Assembly: GCA_003427395.1 (NCBI GenBank)
Contig: BFEA01000130.1
Coordinates: 2,628,265-2,653,888, forward strand
Length of the DNA stretch: 25,624 nucleotides
Reading direction: 5' to 3'
From: Chara braunii
Taxonomy: Eukaryota; Streptophyta; Charophyceae; Charales; Characeae
Shown: positions 1 through 8,185 of the stretch, piece after piece
Layout of the letters: every line of letters starts with the position of its first letter
How positions within the stretch are numbered: the stretch's first letter is position 1
Program-made: the position numbers and the translations under genes
The notes under the pieces: generated by a model
Seen by the model: only the letters and a program-made list of their open reading frames with translations
Database searches by the model: none
Told to the model about the DNA's origin: nothing

Positions 1-62
1 CCCCCCTACATGTCAAGAGTCTATGCCCGACTGTGTATGAACGTTGAACGTTCAGTATGTAA

Positions 63-401
63 ATGTTGAATATTAGTAGACCCGTTAACCTTCACTCGGG
101 AGACTTTGATGTGACCCTCTATGTAGAAGAGGGGCGAGACCAAGGAGAGAATTTTCTCCACGGATGGGAGGCGGCGGTCAACGACTCCCGAGGGGTTAGA
201 GGTGAGCTGGGAGGGTACGGATTCAGTTACTTCTATTCCTTAGGGTATCGAGGTGAGCTGGGAGGGTACGCTGGGAGGGTACGGATTCAGTTACTTCTAT
301 TCCTTAGGGTATCGCCGGTGATTCCGGACGCCTATCTCGACGGGTTTGACGGGTGGAGAATATTAGTAGCAATTATAGAGGAGGTAGTGGAGCGCCTATG
401 A
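63..401 (+). pseudogene. Array unit A1: short unknown ORF, damaged by an internal duplication
   Basis: This is a 112-codon frame from an ATG at 63, in the first of three tandem short units. I do not recognise a known family. It shares with A2 and A3 a DVTLYVEEG-type core, a YFYSLGY segment, then PVIPDAYLDG and a helix-like end IIEEVVE. A 45-bp block (206-250) is repeated at 270-314 with an offset of 64, which is not a multiple of three, so the middle is read out of frame (LLLFLRV replaces YFYSLGY). The frame returns to register before PVIPDAYLDG. The conserved N-terminus of A2/A3 (MSLG.LE.EP..IS) is absent, so the true start may lie upstream or be lost. The stop TGA (399-401) overlaps the ATG of A2 (398-400) as ATGA. 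Confidence 0.5.
206..314 (+). repeat. 45-bp direct duplication inside A1
   Basis: The block at 206-250 recurs at 270-314, with a 19-base spacer that is itself a partial copy of the block's start. The offset of 64 bases changes the reading frame. It looks like a recent local slippage or duplication event because the two 45-base blocks are identical. Confidence 0.9.
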
Positions 402-762
402 GTTTGGGGATCCTAGAGTCTGAGCCAGCGGGCATTAGCGTGTGCAGCGGTGGTGGTGTGAACGTGTGGTGTTACAACTTTTACCTATGGACAGGAGAGA
501 TTACGATATAACACTTTACGTCGAAGAAGGGACCAACCGTGGGGAAGCCTTCCTAAATCGTTCGGAAGAAGCGGTTGGCCAAGCACAGCTAGAGAGAGAG
601 CTTTTAGGAAGGTACAGGATCCGGTATTTCTATACTATGAGGTGCCGCACCTTCCGACGAGGCGAGCAACCTGCCCCTGTTATACCGGAAGCGTATCTAG
701 ATGGGTCAGACGGGTGGAGAGTGCTTGTCTCGATCATAGAGGAGTTAGTGGAGAACATATGA
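398..762 (+). pseudogene. Array unit A2: short unknown ORF with one frameshift
   Basis: The ATG at 398 opens MSLGILESEPAGIS, matching the start of A3 almost word for word. This frame stops near 507. Homology to A3 continues in another frame from about 490: RDYDITLYVEEG, then LERELLG, RYFYT, GEQPAPVIPEAYLDG and IIEELVE, ending at TGA 760-762. Comparing the stretch after the shared Trp codon, A2 has 8 bases where A3 has 6, so a 2-base insertion near 487-495 explains the break. Restored length would be close to the 124 codons of A3. It overlaps A1 and A3 by ATGA at both ends. Function is unknown. Confidence 0.6.
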
Positions 763-1133
763 GCTTAGGGGTTTTAGAGTTTGAGCCAGGGGGCATCAGC
801 GTGGGTGACTGTGGGGGGGTAGACGTGTGGTGCTACAGGTTCTTCCTGTGGACCGAGGATTGGGACATCGCCCTCTACGTTGAAGAGGGAACGGATCTAC
901 GACAAGGTTTTCTTAGTAGTTGGGAGGAGGCTGTGGACCTTGCGCAATTGGAGAAGGAACTTCTGGGGGCCTACGAGACCCGGTATTTCTATACTCTAGG
1001 TTACCATACCTACCGAGGAGGTGAGCAGCCGGCCCCGATCATGCCGGAGGCCTACCTCGACGGGTCCGACAGGTGGAAGGTATTGATAGAGATCATAAAG
1101 AAGGTGGTGCGAAGCCAGGTGGGGTATGGTTAG
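759..1133 (+). CDS. Array unit A3: intact short unknown ORF, 124 aa
   Basis: This is the intact representative of the short units. The start is the ATG at 759, chosen because it overlaps the A2 stop as ATGA and because MSLGVLEFEPGGIS matches the A2 start. An earlier in-frame start would only extend it back through A2. Landmarks by residue: WCYRFFLW at about 26-33, DIALYVEEG at about 37-45, LEKELLGAYETRYFYTLGY at about 64-82, RGGEQPAP at about 86-93, PEAYLDGSDRW at about 96-106, and a charged helix-like C-terminus IEIIKKVV. There is no signal peptide or membrane segment. I recognise no known domain. Its core resembles the middle of the B units, so it may be a truncated member of the same family. 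Its stop overlaps the B1 start by 8 bases. Confidence 0.6.
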   Translation: MSLGVLEFEPGGISVGDCGGVDVWCYRFFLWTEDWDIALYVEEGTDLRQGFLSSWEEAVDLAQLEKELLGAYETRYFYTLGYHTYRGGEQPAPIMPEAYLDGSDRWKVLIEIIKKVVRSQVGYG

Positions 1134-1869
1134 GATTGTAGAAGCGGGGGAAGACTGCAGAGTGAAAATCGAGAAGGCGGACCTTCTCAAAGATCGCGAG
1201 TGCTTTAGCGTTCCTTTGGATCATTGTACTGAGAGATACCTAGCGGGGCGCGAGAGAGGGGTGAAACTTGAGAAGAGGGTCTTCCTCTCGGCACGGTTCG
1301 CAGTGAGCATTTGGGAAGGAGATAAGTGGACTAGGAATAGACCTAGGAACGGGGGGAAGGCCCGGCGAGCGGCGGTTCGTGCCGAGGGCACAGTCTATCT
1401 AACTCAGGAGGCGTGGGTCGAGTACGTCACCCACTGGGCCTTAGGGTGGTATCTGGAGGACCACGTGGAGTTACGCGTGCTGCCTATCCTGAGGCGGATC
1501 TTCGAGGAGGTGCCCCTTCAGCATAGCCTACCGTTCCGCTTGAGGGTAACTTGCGCCCGGGACGAGGAATATCCGCGAACCGCGGGTTGCGTCCAGACTA
1601 TCTTCCCTGCTTACGTCTTCAGGAGGGTGTGTGGAGAAGGGGCTGAGTACGAAAAAGTAGTGAAGTCTATTAGGCGAGAGAGAAGGAAGGGCATGTCCTT
1701 TCGCTCGCTCCATTGGTTCTATTCCTACTGCGTGGACAACCCTGTCCCGTACGGGGTTAGGGAAGATCGGATCAGGGAGAGGATCTCTCTTGAGTCGGAG
1801 AGAGACCATGAGGGCGGACGGGGCTACCAATACCAAAGGGTGTCTGGGGTGCGTCAAAAGGTAGAATGA
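1126..1869 (+). CDS. Array unit B1: intact long unknown ORF, 247 aa
   Basis: The ATG at 1126 opens MVRIVEAGED, similar to the MVRLVLSENG start of B3, which supports this start. Shared landmarks: FLSARFAVSIW at about residues 53-63 (compare LARFSI in C2 and B5), TVYLTQEAW at 89-97, a helix-like stretch to about 130, FPAYVFRR at about 160-167, and WFYSYCVDNPVP at about 197-208. The protein is basic and soluble-looking, with no signal peptide or transmembrane helix. No catalytic signature is recognisable and no family comes to mind. It overlaps A3 by 8 bases at its start, and its TGA (1867-1869) is followed at once by the B2 ATG. The absence of stops over 247 codons beside a ruined pol suggests a younger or selected reading frame. 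Confidence 0.65.
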   Translation: MVRIVEAGEDCRVKIEKADLLKDRECFSVPLDHCTERYLAGRERGVKLEKRVFLSARFAVSIWEGDKWTRNRPRNGGKARRAAVRAEGTVYLTQEAWVEYVTHWALGWYLEDHVELRVLPILRRIFEEVPLQHSLPFRLRVTCARDEEYPRTAGCVQTIFPAYVFRRVCGEGAEYEKVVKSIRRERRKGMSFRSLHWFYSYCVDNPVPYGVREDRIRERISLESERDHEGGRGYQYQRVSGVRQKVE

Positions 1870-2565
1870 ATGGTTCTATTGGACAGGGGTGTCGGTAGGT
1901 TCGTTGAGTCTCCTCTAGACAAACGAGCGGTGTGTAACCTGGTCCCAAGCAACGGAATAATCCCTGATTGGAGAAGGTTAGAAGGAGGGGAGATTACGGC
2001 TGGAGGTAATTTCGTGCGGATAGAATTGGAAAAGGATGAGGAAAAAGCGGCTGAGGTACGGCTTAAAGTCACCTCGATGATCTTCTTTAAGCCGGAGGCT
2101 TGGTCAAAGATTACTGTATCCCTGGTCTTAGGCCCATGGGGGTGGGCTGAACTTGTTGATCAGAGAAGCTAAAGAAGTCAGGAGGAGGTGGATAGATAGG
2201 GTCCGAAGGGTATTTGAGTTTGAGGCGTTGGAAACCGAGAGGTTCACCAGGGCAGGTGAACCCCCAAGGGCAAGTTACCCTGTGACCGTGTGGGTCCCAA
2301 GCTTTATGTTCTCGAGAGAGAATGAGGGAAGAGTGGTGAGACTCCTAGAGAGGGGAAGGAGTTTGGGATTACCCTTTGGAGCCCTGTGGACGCTGTGCAC
2401 ACATTGCATTGATCAGGGTATCCCTCAACGACTCAACGAGGGAAGCTTTGGGGTAATTTTAGGAGATTGAGGGCCCTAGAGAAACCCTTTACTCTCTCAC
2501 CAGAAAAATACCACCGGTGGGTTTTCAAAACGGCGTTGGTAGATGGTGAGACTTGTGCTCAGTGA
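1870..2565 (+). pseudogene. Array unit B2: long unknown ORF with two compensating frameshifts
   Basis: The frame from ATG 1870 carries NFVRIELEKD and SMIFFKPEAW (residues about 69-78) and then fails at 2172. The next frame is open from 2132 and carries VPSFMFSR and LWTLCTHCIDQGIP, ending at 2470. Homology to the tail of B3 (FGRLREFEG) then continues in the original frame as FRRLRALEK, running to TGA 2563-2565. Two shifts, one between 2132 and 2172 and one near 2440-2470, therefore cancel. The reconstructed span of 696 bases fits the B-unit length, and its end overlaps the B3 start by 23 bases. This is by-eye alignment; sequencing error or real indels could both explain it. Confidence 0.55.
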
Positions 2566-3271
2566 AAACGGGGTGGTAGAGGCAATAGAGGGTAGTGACG
2601 CGGGTAAAGTCTTGTTTTCGGGACACCCTCGCATGACTCCTTACTGGATGAGCGTTGAGAAAGACGGAGTCATCCGAAAAGGGGCCTACGTGTGGGTTCG
2701 ACCTCGCAGGCTCACTTGGAAGGAAGGAGTGCAAAGAGGAAGCCCGCTGGACCTCGATCGTTTCCTAGAGATTCAGGCTACGATCTTCCTCAACGAGGAG
2801 ACGTGGACAGAAGTGTGGAGAGGATTGGTAACAGGCCAAGAGACCCATACCGAGTACCGTGAGTCCACGAGGCTGTTAGCGACGAACCTGGTGCTAGGTG
2901 ATTACGAGGAAGGGACTTTCGAGTCGTGGTCACGAGTGTCCTTCGCCGAACCCGGCGAGGTCCCTCATGCGTCCGGGGTCCTCCACGCGAACTCACCCAA
3001 ATTCTTGACAAACTCATTCTTAAGAGACCCGGAGGAAAGAGTAGTGGCGGTACTTAGAGCAGCTCGGGAGTCCGGAGTGCGGACTAGGGGATTGTTCATG
3101 CTCTACACGAGGTGCGTGGACGCTGGGATTCCCCCAAGAGGGGAGTTATCCGATATATTCGGAAGATTGAGAGAGTTTGAGGGGATCAAAGCTCAGGTCG
3201 CTGACGTCCCGTACACCCTTCTCTTCGGGGAAGAGCAGGTGGCTAACCGGCGGGGGTACGAGGCCCGATGA
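2543..3271 (+). CDS. Array unit B3: intact long unknown ORF, 242 aa
   Basis: The ATG at 2543 gives MVRLVLSENG. Landmarks: VWVRPRRLTW at about residues 50-59, TIFLNEETW at 80-88 (the shared core motif), LLATNLVLGD at 111-120, NSFLRDPEERVVAVLRAARE at about 157-176 as a helix-like stretch, and LFMLYTRCVDAGIPPRG at about 184-200, matching the C-terminal motif of B1 and B2. The last 45 residues include FGRLREFEG, also seen in B2. The stop TGA 3269-3271 overlaps the B4 start ATG 3268-3270. There is no signal peptide or membrane segment, and the function is unknown. Length and motif spacing agree well with B1, which is the best evidence that these are real paralogous proteins. Confidence 0.65.
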   Translation: MVRLVLSENGVVEAIEGSDAGKVLFSGHPRMTPYWMSVEKDGVIRKGAYVWVRPRRLTWKEGVQRGSPLDLDRFLEIQATIFLNEETWTEVWRGLVTGQETHTEYRESTRLLATNLVLGDYEEGTFESWSRVSFAEPGEVPHASGVLHANSPKFLTNSFLRDPEERVVAVLRAARESGVRTRGLFMLYTRCVDAGIPPRGELSDIFGRLREFEGIKAQVADVPYTLLFGEEQVANRRGYEAR

Positions 3272-4014
3272 TAAGGGGGATCTCCGGGACTCTTTGGGCT
3301 TCGATAGAACCTGTGAGTGAGGAAGGAGAAGTTGTCCAGGTCTCCTTGCCCAAGGAAAGTCGGAGGGATCCGACGAGGGCAATCTGGAAGGAGGTAGCGG
3401 AGATACTCCGAGGGAGAACGTTCGTCCGGACGACAGTGAGCAGCGGAGAAGGGTTGGTAGTTGGAGAAGCCACAGTACTCCTTTCTAAGGAAGGGTTTCT
3501 GGAGGTGGTCCGCAACTTAAAATTAAGGGAGGACCCGCTTGTGGACGCGCCGGCGGTCCAAGAGCGTTTAGAAAGGCTTGTGGAAGAAACGAGTCCTCGA
3601 GAAGAATGCCCTAGGGTCTACCGTGTAACCTACGCGGGTTAAGAAGAGATACCTAGGTTTTTCGACAGTGACCCCATCGGGGTCCCTCGATTTATTCTCA
3701 AGCGGGTTTATCCCTCGAAAGCAGTTCGGAAGGCGGTAGGACGTAGCATAGCGATCCTGCACCAATTTCGGTTCACAAGGTCGGACCTGCATTCCTTATT
3801 AACCTGGTGCCTACAGAGTTCGTACGAGGACAATTGGTCCTCACTAGAAGGACTGGACTACATCTTTGAGGGCTGGGGCCAACACGTCAGGGTCTCGACC
3901 GTCATGTGGAGATACCTAGGCAAAATCTGTGAGGCAGGGTTAGAAGGGTTGGACCCATCGGATCTCATACGGATAGCTATAGCCTGCCGACGGAGGAATT
4001 TCAGGCATGAGTGA
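3268..4014 (+). pseudogene. Array unit B4: long unknown ORF with one in-frame TAA
   Basis: From ATG 3268 (MIRGISGTLW) the frame runs to a TAA at 3640-3642 and then stays open in the same frame to TGA 4012-4014, 248 codons in all. Core motif TVLLSKEGF is at about residues 69-77. After the stop come VPRFILKRVYP (compare FPAYVFRR in B1), LHSLLTWCLQ (C-terminal motif) and an extra end containing LGKICEAGLEGLDPSDLI, which aligns with the C-terminus of B5. Only a single nonsense codon separates it from an intact gene; readthrough cannot be excluded, but a point mutation is simpler. It overlaps B3 by ATGA and C1 by 8 bases. Confidence 0.6.
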
Positions 4015-4234
4015 GCCCGACGGCGGTGAACTAGTGGGTTTAGAGAGGGTTAGGGAAGAATTATACCGGGTATTAGCCCTTTGCTGGGAAGAGGAAAGGA
4101 GCGCGAGGCATGGAGCCTTACGGAGGATCAAATTGTCAGAGTCTGCAGTGGTTGAGGTTCTAGATGACTTAAAAGAGGAGCTACTCTCCGAAGGTGGGGA
4201 GGCATTGGAGCCACCTATACCTCGACCGCGATAA
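4007..4234 (+). CDS. Array block C1: small acidic unknown ORF, 75 aa
   Basis: The ATG at 4007 overlaps the B4 stop (ATGAGTGA, 8 bases), as at other junctions of the array. The product is Glu/Leu-rich and likely helical: LERVREELYRVLALCWEEE, then VVEVLDDLKEELL. The LALCWEE segment loosely recalls LFTLCWES near the C-terminus of B5. No known family is recognised. It is either a separate small protein or the 5' part of one gene that continues in C2 after a frameshift between 4168 and 4232. Confidence 0.35.
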   Translation: MSEPDGGELVGLERVREELYRVLALCWEEERSARHGALRRIKLSESAVVEVLDDLKEELLSEGGEALEPPIPRPR

Positions 4235-4680
4235 ACTGGGAGTTAGAGACAAGGGATGACGGGCCTGAAGTTGGGATAGTGGGGGTAGCGGAACTTAGCC
4301 CAGGCCTTGGGGAAGACCAAGTGATTAGGGCCAAGAAGAGCTTCCTCGTCGAGGTCCGGCGACCGACCTTGTGGAAAAGGAGGTTCTGGACTACCCTAGC
4401 AAGGTTTTCGATCACTATTAGGGGGGTGGGAAGAGTACGGTTTACTAGAACGTGGCGAGAACCCCTGTCAGAGGTCGAGGGAAGGTTTGAGGAGGACTCT
4501 AGGTGGCTTGGAAACCCTCTCGAGGTCAGGGTGCACCTAGTAAAGGTGCGCTTCTGGGACAGGTCGGGTGAATACGAGCGGACGTTGCATCAAACGATTC
4601 TCGAGCAAGGCGAACGCTCTCGAGGGAGGTGTGAGGACTCGCTCTTAGAGGCAGCGGAGAGGTTGGCTCGGGTGAGGTGA
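4168..4680 (+). pseudogene. Array block C2: open frame without an ATG start
   Basis: The frame is open from 4168 to the TGA at 4678-4680 and has no ATG near its 5' end, only a GTG at 4279. This suggests it is the frameshifted remainder of C1 or has lost its start. It contains KRRFWTTLARFSITI, which resembles ETLARFSIV in B5 and FLSARFAVSIW in B1, so it is probably a divergent B-type N-terminal region. The hhhL..E.W core that should follow is not recognisable. The C-terminal third is charged (LLEAAERLARV). The end lies 8 bases before the B5 ATG. Confidence 0.35.
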
Positions 4681-4688
4681 GCCAGCCG

Positions 4689-5546
4689 ATGATTACGTAA
4701 GATAGGGGGGACCCTATTGGAACCTTGGAAAGGGCCTGGAAGACGGGATCTAGGTATGGAGTGACCCTCGCTAAAATTGAGGAAGAAGGGGAGGTCACCA
4801 CGAAATTCTTCAAAATATACGTGCAAGAGACACTGGCCCGTTTCTCGATAGTTTCGCAGGACGGTACCCGCACGTGAAGAGCAGAGATCTATTTGTCTCC
4901 CAACGACAGACAGGTTTTTGCCACGGAATTGGCGGAAGGGAAGAATCCTTTATGTATAGCGGAGAAAACCCGATACCGACTTAGAAGGTTGAGAAGGGGA
5001 AAGACCGGAAGGGAAGAGATAGAAAGAATTGAATACCGAGGGCGGTTAGAAATCTTGCGGGCAGCCCGCGGCCGGAGCTGGGAGATCCCTGCTTGGATCT
5101 GCCAATTGCTCTACCCCCACGATGCAGCGGTGAGGAGAGTCCAAATTAGAGGACTGGTGATTGAAAAATTCCCCCTCGGTGAAGAAAAGGGGCACGAGCT
5201 GTTCACCCTGTGTTGGGAGTCCCTAGGGCTCACGGATTTCGAGTGGTGGGCTTTGGTAGGAGATTTCATCAGACCCCTGTTCTCCAGACAGGCCGGCGAG
5301 GTGGATAGAGACCTGATTAAGCGGTGTGCGCAGGAAGGTAATAGGGGCATCTCGGACTTGGAGATTGCCAATCTTGCGCTGGCTGCTAACGAGGAGAAAA
5401 AACTGCGGGACTCTTGGTGGGCGGTGACTAGCGAGGAGTTCGAAGGCGATAGTGAGACCCCAGGAGCAAGTAAAGAAGGAAGAGGCTCGGAGGAGAGTAG
5501 TAGAACGACCAGCCAAAGGAGTGACTCTAGTGAGAAGAGCGATTGA
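4689..5546 (+). pseudogene. Array unit B5: long unknown ORF with two in-frame stops, abutting gag
   Basis: ATG 4689 starts MIT, then a TAA at 4698-4700 interrupts, and a TGA lies at 4875-4877. Otherwise one frame stays open to TGA 5544-5546. Homology to B4 supports joining them: GTLERAW versus GTLWASI, IEEEGEV versus SEEGEV, AEIYLSPNDR versus ATVLLSKEGF, and IPAWICQLLYP versus VPRFILKRVYP. The C-terminal motif is LFTLCWESLG, followed by DLIKRCAQEGNRGISDLEIA, which aligns with the extra B4 end. It finishes in a Ser/Glu-rich tail. The last third (4893-5546, 217 codons) has no break. The gag ATG at 5557 follows after 10 bases, which ties the array to the retroelement. Confidence 0.55.
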
Positions 5547-5556
5547 GAACAGGTGC

Positions 5557-7172
5557 ATGGAAAGTGTGGTGGAACAAGGGGTAGCCCAATCTCCAAAGAC
5601 CGCTGCTATGGGGCGAGCCGAGGAAGACGCCGAATTAGGGGCGAGGTTGAGCAAGACGGTCGAAGGGGTAGAGGCTATGGGCAGGGCCCTAAGAAGCCAG
5701 GAAGAACCCATCGGGGAGAAAGCTACGAAACCACGCGCAAGCTCGGATGAGCATTTGCACCGGGAGGTGGAACCACGTGTCCCTATGAGAGAAAGGGTGG
5801 CCGAAGCCACAAGGGGTTTCCCTGTCGAAACCCGATGGGCGGACCACATGGAAGAGAGAATCGGCGAGGGGCAAGAGTGCCCTCATGACAGGACTGGGTG
5901 TTGGGCACCAAGGAGGAGCGAGGAAGGTCGCCCGAGGAGGAGAGAACTTGGGGACGGATGGCCAAACGAAATTGGGGGAGGACCACGACGATGGGCAAGC
6001 AGGGAGGTCGGTCCCGCTTGGGTACGAGAAGAGACGGCAGGCAGAAGTATGAGAGGACCTGGAGATATCTGGAGAGGGGCCAGGGCCCCGGAGGCCATGC
6101 ACTGGGAACGAGAGGAACCGGGTTATGGGGGTCGCAAGGAGGAGGAACCGTGGGGACCTCTGAAATATCGACCCCGGATGGAGGATTTGGACCCATCCTG
6201 GTACAAACCTTACGATCCAGCACTAGACGGGCCGGCAGACGGACCTTACTTCCGTCAATATGACGATCGCCGAGTCTCGTACTACGATGTAAACTTGGGG
6301 TTAGAGTCGCTCTACTTTAATGGAAGGGATGTGACCGGATTCGTGGAAAAGTGGGAGAGTTACGCCTACCGGAATTTTTTTTCGAAAAAAGAGTGCATCA
6401 ACCACTTCATACAATATTCGGACCCGGAGCTGGACCAGGCAATCAGGGCCGTATACTCGTCTGATGGAAGGTGGAAGACCTTCAAAAGCAGCCTACTGAG
6501 GATATTTGCGTAGTGGCTTTTACCCGGAGGTTCAAACGCTTGTCCCATGCCTTGGTGGATAGAAAGATGCTTTCGGAAGTCGACAGGTGCGTGATGTTCA
6601 TGTTGCACCTGCCTAAGGAGAAGAGGAGGGAGGTCCTCGAAAAAGCCCATAGGGACTCCGCTAATTTTGAGGGGGTCGCCGAAGTAGTCTTCACCGGAGG
6701 AGATGTAGATGTATGAGAATATATGAAGAAGAGTCTAGACATGGCACTCCGGAGTATGCACTCCCAAAAGAGCAACGAACCTAGTAGTAGCGAGAGGCAG
6801 CCTCCGGGGCCGCCCGTCCAGAGTTGGGGAGGAGGACCCCCGTGTTGGCGGAACGAGCCCGACAATCAAGTGAGCTGGAGGGCCGATAGAGAAGCCGGAG
6901 GTAATCGAGCCTCGGAATGGGGAAGTTCTCGGTGCAAAGATGCAAGGGATGGAAGGTGGGGAGACCCTCCCAAACCTAGGGCCATGGGTGCTCAACCGGA
7001 GGTGAGTCAGGCTAGAACGCCATTGCCTCCTTGGCCTCCCGCGGCGACGGGAACGCCACCTCAAGTCGCGCCCCGCCCTAACAACCCGCCGCCTCGAAGC
7101 GGGTGTGTCTACTGTAATGAGGAGGGTCACATTAAACGACAATGCTCTTACCTTACGGAAGCCTTGAGATGA
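5557..7172 (+). pseudogene. gag: Ty3/gypsy gag (capsid and CCHC nucleocapsid), frameshifted
   Basis: ATG 5557 was chosen as the first ATG in the frame that is open to 6513. The first ~200 residues are a charged, Arg/Glu-rich region. The capsid-like part begins near 6190 (YYDVNLGLESLYFNG, VEKWESYAYRNFFS) and breaks at about 6490, continuing in another frame (TRRFKRLSHALV, VMFMLHLPKEKRREVLEKA). That frame has a TGA at 6714-6716 and resumes to a TGA at 7170-7172. A CCHC zinc knuckle, CVYCNEEGHIKRQC, lies at 7104-7145 near the C-terminus, as expected for nucleocapsid. Gag packages element RNA into virus-like particles in this family. Pol follows in the same frame after the terminal TGA. Confidence 0.85.
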
Positions 7173-7175
7173 GGG

Positions 7176-8185
7176 GTGGTGAAATTAAACGAAAATAAGT
7201 GGGTAGTTTGGGGGGATGATGGGGAAGCAGTCTCCTTCTATCCCTCAATGAAGGTGAATGTGGACAAGAGGATAACCCTCCAAGAGGCGAGATTGGGGAA
7301 GAAGCCTGAGATTGGGGGTACCTCCAACTCTTCCCATGTCCTCATGACGGGATCATCAGGCTGTGTGTCCATTAGGGAAACCCAGGTGTCTAGCATCAAG
7401 TTTGTTGAGTCCCGGCCCGAAGAGGAGGGGCCTTGCCTAAGGGTAAGAACCCAGGATGGGGCCGAGACGTCTAAAAGCGACGAGAGTGTGGCGGAAGATG
7501 GAGGAAGAAGGAACGACGAGGACGACCAACCGATGGTCGATGCCAAGGGTGCGGAGGAAAGAAAGGAGGAACCCACTTCACCCAAATCGCCTAGGAAGAG
7601 GGGGGCGAAAAAGTTCGAAATGAAATGCACCTTGGATGAGATAGACATGGTAGCTCCCCTACGGAGGACCCTGATGCAGCCAATGCAGTGCACGCTTCTG
7701 GAATACTTAGCGGCCAGCAAAAGCGCTAGGGAAGAACTCTTAAGCATCATGAAGAAAGTGAGAGTCCCGCTCGTCAGAGGACCCACAGTACCGGGGGATG
7801 GTCCAGCCAAGGAAGAAGTGCAGTCCTCCCGAATCACCATGGAGGAGCTGGCAACTAACTTATTCTCGGGAGAGAAGACCAAAACGTTCTATGTATTAGG
7901 GAGCGACCAGCTCCAAGCGGTGGTGAGTGGGAAGAAGATGAGGGCTCTGGTGGACGATAGGTCCGAATCCACGGTATGTAGGGACTCCATTGCCCGGGAG
8001 TTAGGATTGGAAATAGATAGAGGGATGTCAATGTCAATGGTCGTAGCAGATAACAAACTACAACCTGCAGAGGGGGTGTGTCATAACCCCATGATCGAGG
8101 TTGCAGGCGTCGAGGCCTTGGTCCTAATATTTTCGGTAAAAGAGTGTTCCTCCGAGTTGATCATCGTAAGGACGTGGATTCAGAA
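7176..8185 (+). pseudogene. pol: Pol N-terminal linker and damaged aspartic protease
   Basis: The pol frame is the same as the 3' gag frame, separated only by TGA 7170-7172. A ~230-residue charged linker (7176-7860) precedes a retropepsin-like domain at about 7880-8180. The active-site loop reads ALVDDRSES (Asp codon at 7953). Family members have D-[STN]-G, so the Gly is replaced by Arg here. The later hydrophobic-Leu-Gly motif of retropepsins reads ELIIVRTW, with Leu-Gly lost. Both changes should abolish cleavage of the Gag-Pol polyprotein. The surroundings (ARELGLEI, ADNKLQPAEG) still support the protease assignment. Confidence 0.75.

Noticed and set aside
3268-4014. Stop-codon readthrough in B4
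   Set aside because: A single TAA with no visible readthrough context is more simply a nonsense mutation, given decay elsewhere in the element; kept only as a remote possibility.
5223-5849. Long minus-strand open frames opposite the array and gag (for example 5111-5596, 5223-5849, 7238-7882)
   Set aside because: They lie opposite recognisable + strand coding sequence, are Ser/Leu/Pro-rich as expected from the complement of purine-rich codons, and show no domain.
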